Source: Lysobacteraceae bacterium (GTDB lineage: Bacteria; Pseudomonadota; Gammaproteobacteria; Xanthomonadales; Ahniellaceae). Taken from it: DNA of 41,772 nt. The position numbers and the translations under genes were made by a program. Below are positions 34,765 to 41,772 of the stretch, in pieces (positions within the stretch are counted from its first letter, which is position 1; every line of letters starts with the position of its first letter). The notes beneath the pieces are model-generated. The model did not search any database and was not told the origin of the DNA. It saw only the letters and a list, made by a program, of their open reading frames with translations. The DNA lies in NCBI GenBank assembly GCA_002995625.1, contig PVBP01000020.1, forward strand, positions 1-41,772, read 5' to 3'.

Positions 34765-35529
34765 ATGCGCGACGAACGCCCCGATCGCCAGGCGCTTGCG
34801 GTCCGCTACCGCGCGTCGCTGGCCGACAAGGCGCGGGATCTGGCCGTTTCCTGGGATCGCTGGCTGGCCGATCCCGACGATGCCGCGGCGCGCGACGCCG
34901 TCCGTCTGATCGCCCATCGGCTGGCCGGCTCGGCCGAGGCCTACGGCTATTCCGACCTCGGCCGGCACGCGCTCGCGGTGGACGAGCCGCTGACCGACTG
35001 GGCGTCGGTGCCGACCGAGGCGCGCGCCCCGGCCCGCGTGCTTCGGGATTCGGTCACGGCCAGGGTCGGTGCGCTGCAGCGCGCGCTCGCGCGCGCGGCG
35101 CGAGACGACGACGCGGGCGACCGTCATGCCGTGACGACGGCCTCGGCGGCGGGTCCGCTCGTGCTCTACGTCGACGACGATCACGACCAGTGCGGCTGGT
35201 GGCGCGATGTGCTGTCGGCCGAGGGGTTGCGGGTGCGAACGATCGACGATCCGCTGCGGCTCCGCGAGGCGATCGTCGTCGAGCGGCCCGACGTGCTGCT
35301 GGTCGACTACTGGCTCGGAGACGTCGCGAGCAGTGACCTCGTGGCCGCGCTTCGGGCCAGTCCCAGCTTTGCGACGCTGCCGATCGTCTGCTTCACGGTC
35401 GACGACGGCGTCGGGGCGCGCAACGCCGCGATGGCGGCCGGCTTCAATGCGGTCGTGCGCAAGAGCGTCCTGCCCCGCGACCTCGCACGCCTGCTTCGCG
35501 AGGTCGCGGGCGCCGGACGAGCGCGCTGA
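34765..35529 (+). CDS. Hpt-receiver phosphorelay protein
   Basis: A 254-residue signalling protein joining a histidine phosphotransfer domain to a receiver domain. The Hpt part (about residues 10-110) has the phospho-accepting His51 in LIAHRLAGSAEAYGY. The receiver (about 130-250) has the acidic pair Asp137/Asp138, phosphorylation site Asp181 (VLLVDYWLG), Thr211 and Lys233 (VVRKSV), so it looks active. There is no output domain, DNA-binding domain or kinase, and no kinase gene nearby. It lies 30 bases after tRNA-Thr. Its partner is unknown; control of a diguanylate cyclase or a hybrid kinase is possible. Confidence 0.88.
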   Translation: MRDERPDRQALAVRYRASLADKARDLAVSWDRWLADPDDAAARDAVRLIAHRLAGSAEAYGYSDLGRHALAVDEPLTDWASVPTEARAPARVLRDSVTARVGALQRALARAARDDDAGDRHAVTTASAAGPLVLYVDDDHDQCGWWRDVLSAEGLRVRTIDDPLRLREAIVVERPDVLLVDYWLGDVASSDLVAALRASPSFATLPIVCFTVDDGVGARNAAMAAGFNAVVRKSVLPRDLARLLREVAGAGRAR

Positions 35530-35647
35530 TTCCCGCTGCCGGCCCGGCGCGTTGCAGGGGTCGATCGCCGCTGGCGGCACGGTTCCGCGCTTGCCATCGC
35601 CGGACCGCCCCCGGACACTTGCGCGCCGACCGCCACCGGAGACCGCG

Positions 35648-36586
35648 ATGAGCTTCGACCGCTTCGAGGGCCGCTTCCCGCCCGTCTCGCTGATCGGCGC
35701 CCCGACCGACGTCGGCGCCGGCGCGCGCGGCGCCTCGATGGGGCCGGAAGCCCTGCGCGTCGCGGGACTCGCCGATGCGCTGGTCGCGCGCGGCCTCGCG
35801 GTGGTCGATCGCGGGAATCTGGCGGGTCCCGTGAACCCGTGGCTGCCGCCGGCCAACGGCTACCGGCACCTCGACGAGGTCGTGGCGTGGAACCGCGCGC
35901 TCTACGGCGCGGTGTCGGCCGAGTTGCGCGATGGGCGCCTGCCGATCGTGCTCGGCGGCGACCACTGCCTCGCGGTCGGCTCGATCGCCGCGGTCGCCGA
36001 TCACTGCCGGCGCACTGGCCGGCCGCTGCGCGTGCTGTGGCTCGACGCCCATGCCGACTTCAACACCAGCGCGATCACGCCGAGCGGGAACCTCCACGGC
36101 ATGCCGGTCGCGTGCCTGTGCGGCCTCGGCCCCGAGCCGCTGGTCCGGCTCGGCGAGCGCGTGCCGGCGCTGTCGCCGGCCGACATCCGCCAGATCGGCA
36201 TCCGCTCGGTCGATCCGGGCGAGAAGCGCCTGGTCAAGGAATACGGCCTCGACATCTACGACATGCGCCACATCGACGAGGTCGGGATGAAGCGCACGCT
36301 GGAGGAGGCGCTGGCCGGGCTCAGCCCCGACACCCATCTGCACGTCAGCTTCGACGTCGATTTCCTCGACCCGACCATCGCCCCGGCGGTCGGCACCACG
36401 GTCCCCGGCGGCCCGAACTATCGCGAGGCGCAGCTGGTGATGGAGATGATCGCCGACACCGGGCTGATGCGCTCGCTCGATCTCTTCGAGCTGAATCCGG
36501 CCTTCGACGAGCGCAACCGCACCGCGACGCTGGTCGTCGATCTGGTCGAGAGCCTGTTCGGCAAGTCGACGTTGATGCGCGACTGA
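35648..36586 (+). CDS. rocF: Arginase (ureohydrolase family)
   Basis: Hydrolyses arginine to ornithine and urea with a two-manganese centre. The 312-residue protein has the metal-binding motifs GGDHCLAVG, LDAHADFNTS and SFDVDFLDPTIAP, plus LHGMPVACLCG and an RSLDLFELNPAFDERNRTA end that fit arginase rather than agmatinase. The ATG at 35648 has GGAGA upstream and gives the normal N-terminus (PVSLIGAPTDVGAGARGASMGP). Its stop overlaps the start of a flavin monooxygenase gene by one base. Confidence 0.93.
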   Translation: MSFDRFEGRFPPVSLIGAPTDVGAGARGASMGPEALRVAGLADALVARGLAVVDRGNLAGPVNPWLPPANGYRHLDEVVAWNRALYGAVSAELRDGRLPIVLGGDHCLAVGSIAAVADHCRRTGRPLRVLWLDAHADFNTSAITPSGNLHGMPVACLCGLGPEPLVRLGERVPALSPADIRQIGIRSVDPGEKRLVKEYGLDIYDMRHIDEVGMKRTLEEALAGLSPDTHLHVSFDVDFLDPTIAPAVGTTVPGGPNYREAQLVMEMIADTGLMRSLDLFELNPAFDERNRTATLVVDLVESLFGKSTLMRD

Positions 36587-37887
36587 TGGCGACATCCGCG
36601 CAATCGCTCCGCGCCGCCGTGGTCGGCGCCGGCCCGTCGGGCATCGCCGCGGCGCGCGCGCTGATCGACGAGGGCATCACCCCGGTGGTCTTCGAGCAGG
36701 GCGACCGCATCGGCGGCAACTGGGTCTTCCGGCCCGAGGTCGGGCACTCGAGCGTCTACCGCACGACCCACATCATCTCGTCGAAGACGCTGTCGGCCTA
36801 CGACGACTTCCCGATGCCGGACGACTATCCGGACTATCCCTCGCACGCGCAGGTCGCCGCCTATTTCGAGGCCTACGCGCGGCGCTTCGGCGTCGACCGG
36901 CACGTGCGCTTCGGCTGCACCGTCATCGCCGCAACGCCCGTCGGCGAGGGCCGCTGGAGCGTGCGCTGGCGCGAGGGCGGCATCGAGCACGTCGACACCT
37001 TCGACGCGCTGCTGGTCGCCAACGGCCACCACCACGTGCCGAACATTCCGGAGTATCCGGGGCGTTTCGACGGCGAGGTGCTGCATTCGCACGCCTACAA
37101 GGACGCCGCGCCCTTCGCCGGGCGCCGCGTGCTCGTGGTCGGCGCCGGCAATTCCGCGTGCGACGTCGCGGTCGAGGTCTCGCGCGTCGCGAGCCTGGTT
37201 GCGCTCTCGGTGCGGCGCGGCCAGCACATCCTGCCGAAGTTCCTGTTCGGCCGGCCCGGCGACGTCAACTACGCGCGGCTCACCTGGCTGCCGTGGCGGA
37301 TCCGCCAGTGGCTGCTCGGGCTCACGATCCGCGTCGTCCAGGGCCGCTACGCCGACTATGGCCTGCCCGAGCCCGAGTGCGGCGTGCTCGAGATGCACCC
37401 GACGCTCAATTCGGAGCTGCTCTATTTCATCCGCCACGGCAAGGTGCACCCGCGCCCGGGCATCGCGCGCCTCGATGGCGACGCGGTGGTCTACGTGGAC
37501 GGCCGCCGCGAGGCCTTCGACACGATCGTCTGGGCCACCGGCTACCGCACGCGCTTTCCGTTCCTCGCGCCGGAGATCACGCCCTGGCAGGACGCCGACC
37601 GCGTCCCGCTCTATCGCAAGATGATCCCGGCCGAGCATCCGGGGCTCTATTTCATCGGCCTGTTCCAGCCGCTCGGCTGCATCTGGCCGCTGGCCGAGCA
37701 CCAGGGCCGCATCGCCGCGCGCGCGATCTGCGGCCGCTGGCGCAGGCCCGCCGATCTCGCCGCGCGCATCGCGCACGAGATGGCGCATCCGCACTACCCG
37801 TTCCAGCGCACGCGCCGGCACGCCACCGAGGTCGACTATCACCGCTTCCGCAAGGAGCTGCTGTCCGAACTCGCCGCTGCCGACTGA
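36586..37887 (+). CDS. Flavin-containing monooxygenase (FMO class)
   Basis: A 433-residue FAD/NADPH-dependent monooxygenase that oxidises soft nucleophiles such as amines or sulfides. It has the FAD-binding GAGPSG near residue 14, a GGNWVF stretch, the FMO signature FDGEVLHSHAYKD (F-x-G-x3-H-x3-Y-K), the NADPH-binding GAGNSA and the late ATGY motif. The start ATG at 36586 overlaps the arginase stop (TGATG), indicating translational coupling. The substrate is unknown; the pairing with arginase might point to a guanidino or amine compound, but that is inference. Confidence 0.92.
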   Translation: MATSAQSLRAAVVGAGPSGIAAARALIDEGITPVVFEQGDRIGGNWVFRPEVGHSSVYRTTHIISSKTLSAYDDFPMPDDYPDYPSHAQVAAYFEAYARRFGVDRHVRFGCTVIAATPVGEGRWSVRWREGGIEHVDTFDALLVANGHHHVPNIPEYPGRFDGEVLHSHAYKDAAPFAGRRVLVVGAGNSACDVAVEVSRVASLVALSVRRGQHILPKFLFGRPGDVNYARLTWLPWRIRQWLLGLTIRVVQGRYADYGLPEPECGVLEMHPTLNSELLYFIRHGKVHPRPGIARLDGDAVVYVDGRREAFDTIVWATGYRTRFPFLAPEITPWQDADRVPLYRKMIPAEHPGLYFIGLFQPLGCIWPLAEHQGRIAARAICGRWRRPADLAARIAHEMAHPHYPFQRTRRHATEVDYHRFRKELLSELAAAD

Positions 37888-37942
37888 TCGGCGCTTCGGT
37901 ATGGACTGGACGTGAGGCCCGCGCTGCCGCGAAGGAGAAGCC

Positions 37943-38389
37943 ATGCGAAGCCTGCCGATCCTGCTGTTCCTTGGCGTGTCCCTGCTCGTCGGCTGCGCGT
38001 CGACGATCGAACCGGCCGCGGTCGATCCGCTCGATGGCAGCGAGTGACGCCTGTCGACCCTGCCGGGCCGCAACCTGGCGCAGGTGGCCGTGAACCGGCG
38101 CCCGACCGTGGCCTTCGCCGAGGGCCGCATGAGCGGGCGGGGACTCTGCAATGCCCTGGCTGCGGCCTATACGCCCGGTGAGTCGGGCCAGCTCCGCATC
38201 GGCCGTGTCGGCTGTGCGACCGCGCCGTGTCGCGAGGTCGAGTCGCTCGAGTCGCACTTCATCCGCCAGCTCGAGGACGTCACCGGCTACCGGCTGGAAG
38301 GTGACCGGCTGATCCTCATCACCCGCGGCGGCCGCGAGATCGGCTTCGAGCGCATGATCGCGTCGGGCGTGGCGCCCGAGGGTTCCTGA
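37943..38389 (+). pseudogene. META-domain (HslJ-like) lipoprotein interrupted by an in-frame TGA
   Basis: A 35-codon reading frame starts at 37943 after AAGGAG, encodes a lipoprotein signal (MRSLPILLFLGVSLLVGC), and stops at TGA (38045-38047). In the same frame, without shift, the sequence continues as RLSTLPGRNLAQVAVNRRPT, then VAFAEGRMSGRGLCNAL and a full META-type domain to 38389. META domains normally have Trp just before the R/K-L-x-x-L that follows the stop (pattern G-T/S-x-W-x-L). A TGG to TGA change at that Trp explains everything. It is either a recent nonsense mutation, a sequencing error or rarely read through. A translation restart at ATG 38129 or GTG 38084 would lack the signal. 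META/HslJ proteins are linked to heat shock and novobiocin tolerance. Confidence 0.82.
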
Positions 38390-38477
38390 GAGTCCGAGAG
38401 AACCCCTGATGCGAGGTGCGGCGCCTGCATCGCGCTGCGCATGGCGATGGCGGGGGTTACCCAAGGAGGGCATCGAC

Positions 38478-39053
38478 ATGGCTGATTCAACGATTTTTCG
38501 TCCCGTCAGGCTGCTTGCGGCCGCCTCGACGCTATGCATGTTTGTGCTGGCGTCGGGTTCGCTCGCCGCGACGCCGCCCGCGATCCACATGGTCTACGGC
38601 GTCGTCAGCATTCCGGAGATTCCCACAGCAGGGACGCCGGTGACCTTGCGGATCGAGTCGAATGCCTGCAGCGACTGGATCCCAGGGTGGACTTACGCGG
38701 TGAATGGTCCCGAGCACGGCGTCATCACAATCGATATCGCTGTTGATGTCCGGCCGCATGTTTGCTTCGGTGGGCAGATCAGGTCGAGGAACGTGAACTT
38801 CATCGCTCCTTCGGCAGGGACCTACACGATTCGCGTCACCGGCGGTGGGCTGTACCGTGGATCCTTTCCGCCGCCGGTGCCATACGTCTTCGCGCCGTTC
38901 GAGTCTCCGATTCCGTGGACCGTCACCGGTGGCGGTCCCCCGGTGACCGCGGTGCCCGTGCCGGTCATGGTGCCTTGGGCGCTCGGCCTGCTTGCAGGCA
39001 CGGTCATGCTGGGTGGGACGTTGATGCTGCGGCGTCGGCGCCGGTCGGACTGA
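38478..39053 (+). CDS. Secreted protein with IPTL-CTERM-like sorting tail
   Basis: A 191-residue protein of unknown function. ATG at 38478 is chosen because an almost perfect AAGGAGGG site lies seven bases upstream; the frame is open further back to 38409. The N-terminus is a signal peptide (about residues 1-31, ending GSLAA). The middle is a small beta-rich domain with two Cys residues that could pair (NACSDW and HVCFGG). The C-terminus, VPVMVPWALGLLAGTVMLGG then TLMLRRRRR, has the Pro-Trp-Ala-Leu, one-helix, poly-Arg form of the IPTL-CTERM/exosortase-type sorting signal, though the IPTL core itself is changed. Base composition is visibly less GC-rich than its neighbours. Confidence 0.78.
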   Translation: MADSTIFRPVRLLAAASTLCMFVLASGSLAATPPAIHMVYGVVSIPEIPTAGTPVTLRIESNACSDWIPGWTYAVNGPEHGVITIDIAVDVRPHVCFGGQIRSRNVNFIAPSAGTYTIRVTGGGLYRGSFPPPVPYVFAPFESPIPWTVTGGGPPVTAVPVPVMVPWALGLLAGTVMLGGTLMLRRRRRSD

Positions 39054-39085
39054 CCGCACGCCGGCTTGTCGGGTTCAGGCGTCGA

Positions 39086-39110
39086 CCGGCCGGGCCTTGC
39101 GCCCGGCCGG
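39086..39110. terminator. Strong GC hairpin between convergent genes
   Basis: A perfect ten-base-pair stem CCGGCCGGGC / GCCCGGCCGG with loop CTTGC lies between the IPTL-CTERM-like gene (plus) and the next gene (minus). There is no clear U-tract on either side, so it may work as a bidirectional or Rho-assisted terminator. Confidence 0.55.
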
Positions 39111-39141
39111 CGGGTTGACGCGACGTTGGAAGGCTGACCCG

Positions 39142-39954
39142 TCAGCGCCACGGATCAGGCACGAAGCCGCCCGGGAACGGGTTCGGGCGGCCGGCGAGGT
39201 GGCGCGGGCGGCGCGGGATCACGCCCTCGGCGACCAGCCGCGCGTGGCTGTCGTAGAACAGCGAGACCACCTCGTCGGGACGCTGGCTGCGGCGCTCGAA
39301 GCGTGTCTCGGCGACCGGGTCCCATTGCCGGCGGCCGTGGCCGGTGCCGAGCTCCTGGCGCGGGACAGGCGCGCCGAGGACGCCGGACTTGGCCTCGGGC
39401 GTGGCCTCGTTCGCGAGCGGGGCATCGGCGCCCGGCGCGCCCTTCGACCAGCCGTCGCGCTCGCGCGCGATCGGCGGGCTCGGTGGCGCGAAGCGGCGCG
39501 GCGCCTCGCGGAACACCGCGACGCCGACCACGCCGACGTCGAACGGCCGGCCGGTGCGCGCGGCGTAGCTGTCGGGCAGCGCGGTGAAGTAGAACTCGGC
39601 CGACTCGGCGAGGCTCTTGCGCCAGCCGCGGATCTCGGTCCGCTGCCACGGGTTCAGCACGTAGCCCGACTGCGAGGGGCTCGCGGTCTCGCCGGTGACG
39701 ACGTTGACGCCGTCGATCGCGAGCACCACGAGCACGCGCTCGTTGCTGCGGTTGACAAGTTCGACCGTGTACGGGCGGCCCGGGTCGCCGGGCACGTGCA
39801 GGCGGCCGCGGTGCGCGTAGACCGGCAACGGCCGGCCGGACCAGGCATCGACGATGCGGACGTCGACGAGCTGCCCGGTCGGCTGCGCGGCGGCGCGCTC
39901 GGCGGGCAGGGCGGTGGCGAGGGCGAGGGTGGCGAGCGCAAGGAACGTACGCAT
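39142..39954 (-). CDS. Conserved secreted protein of unknown function
   Basis: A 270-residue protein with a signal peptide (about residues 1-23) and an AAGGAG site before the ATG at 39954. The first half is a conserved domain with VYAHRGRLHVPGDPGRPYTVEL, VLAIDGVNVVTGETAS and GYVLNPWQRTEIRGWRKSL, then ESAEFYFTALPDSYAARTGRP. I recall this pattern as a widespread unnamed proteobacterial family. The second half is low-complexity, rich in Arg, Pro and Gly, and ends FVPDPWR. There are no membrane helices or catalytic motif. It is divergent from trpS and lies alone. Confidence 0.78.
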   Translation of the reverse strand: MRTFLALATLALATALPAERAAAQPTGQLVDVRIVDAWSGRPLPVYAHRGRLHVPGDPGRPYTVELVNRSNERVLVVLAIDGVNVVTGETASPSQSGYVLNPWQRTEIRGWRKSLAESAEFYFTALPDSYAARTGRPFDVGVVGVAVFREAPRRFAPPSPPIARERDGWSKGAPGADAPLANEATPEAKSGVLGAPVPRQELGTGHGRRQWDPVAETRFERRSQRPDEVVSLFYDSHARLVAEGVIPRRPRHLAGRPNPFPGGFVPDPWR

Positions 39955-40180
39955 GGTGGGCTCCTTCGGATGCTCCGGTTCCGCGGGCCCCGATGGCGCC
40001 GCGGTGCTGCGAGTGAGCCACGGACCGCCGGCGAGTTGCGCGCGCGTGCGGCGCCGATTTGTCGGCGATTCATCGATGCGTTAGCGTGCGCTCAGGCAGC
40101 CGCGGCGTCTGCGCCGCACGACTCCGACCCCCTGACCGCGGCGCTCCGCCGCACCGTCATCCCGACCCGAACCCTCGACC

Positions 40181-41575
<1,395 letters not shown>

Positions 41576-41627
41576 ACGCGATCGGCCGTCGTGGGCCACG
41601 CAACCGCCGCATGGAACCCTTGATCGG

Positions 41628-41772
41628 ATGCCACGCGGATCGCGAGCTGCGCTCGCTCCTGCGGCAGAGGACCGATTCGACCGTAGGAGCGACCGAAGGT
41701 CGCGATGGCGAGGCGCCGCGATGGACTCGGGCGCGCCGAATGCCACGCGGATCGCGAGCTGCGCTCGCTCCT
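41628..41772. repeat. Second REP/BIME array, opposite orientation, cut by window edge
   Basis: A 112-base direct repeat begins at 41628 and again at 41740, each starting ATGCCACGCGGATCGCGAGC. One unit holds an inverted REP (GATCGCGAGC then TGCGCTCGCTCC), a 20-base spacer, and a forward GTAGGAGCGACC then GAAGGTCGCGAT element (41682 on), followed by GGCGAGGCGCCGCGATGG. The same parts occur in the array at 28118 but on the other strand. The array follows trpS and continues beyond the window. Confidence 0.88.

Noticed and set aside
38045-38047. TGA as a selenocysteine codon
   Set aside because: The position corresponds to a Trp in META-domain proteins, not Cys, and no selenocysteine insertion hairpin is evident just downstream.
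39955-40180. Possible T-box or trp leader upstream of trpS
   Set aside because: No T-box sequence, Trp-rich leader peptide or terminator/antiterminator pair is visible. There is only a short CGCCGA-TTTG-TCGGCG hairpin (40052-40067).

Overview
The window is very GC-rich DNA (roughly 70 percent by eye), densely packed with genes and with strong G/C third-position use. The gene content is a gammaproteobacterial chromosome: a pilMNOPQ type IV pilus operon, a yfhM-pbpC pair, a birA-coaX-SPOR block, qmcA-nfeD, mtfA, an E. coli-like yfcG and a YafV-type omega-amidase. The GTAG-type palindromic repeats and the style of several secreted proteins suggest the Xanthomonadales/Lysobacterales or a near relative. 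That placement is an inference; no rRNA is present to confirm it. There is no phage, insertion sequence, CRISPR array or plasmid function in view.

Layout. 1-310: non-coding leader with a good sigma70-type promoter. 311-8401: pilM, pilN, pilO, pilP, pilQ, then a 993-residue Ig-like lipoprotein in line with them, closed by a hairpin terminator. 8481-9822: two glutathione transferases. 9841-11106 (minus): a dicarboxylate/glutamate-type symporter, divergent from 11246-15217 (plus): transketolase, a YbdL-type aminotransferase and an omega-amidase. 15300-24219 (minus): a four-gene run read as yfhM (alpha-2-macroglobulin), pbpC, an unknown secreted protein and an ArsS-family radical SAM enzyme. 24437-26527: a secreted beta-helix protein facing a small membrane protein. 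26680-28108: qmcA and nfeD. 28118-28579: a REP array with a 174-base period. 28599-29348 (minus): mtfA. 29482-34566: a DhaL-DegV (FakA-FakB-like) fusion, plsY, birA, coaX and a SPOR protein. 34660-34735: tRNA-Thr(UGU). 34765-37887: an Hpt-receiver protein, arginase and a flavin monooxygenase. 37943-38389: a META-domain lipoprotein gene broken by an in-frame TGA. 38478-39053: a secreted protein with an IPTL-CTERM-like tail. 39142-39954 (minus): a conserved secreted unknown. 40181-41575: trpS with a C-terminal extension. 41628 to the edge: a second REP array in the opposite orientation.

How the genes fit together. The pil genes build the inner-membrane alignment complex and the outer-membrane secretin; the co-oriented Ig-like lipoprotein could be an extra surface or secretin-associated part. 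YfhM and PbpC are a known periplasmic defence and repair pair. The aminotransferase and omega-amidase form the glutamine transaminase/omega-amidase route, in which alpha-ketoglutaramate is removed. The FakA-FakB-like fusion next to PlsY suggests a short path from free fatty acid to acyl-phosphate to lysophosphatidate.

I found no clear new defence or mobile system. The strongest leads are the Ig-like lipoprotein behind pilQ, the Fak fusion beside plsY, the TGA in place of the expected Trp in the META lipoprotein, the extended TrpRS, and the higher-order REP modules.
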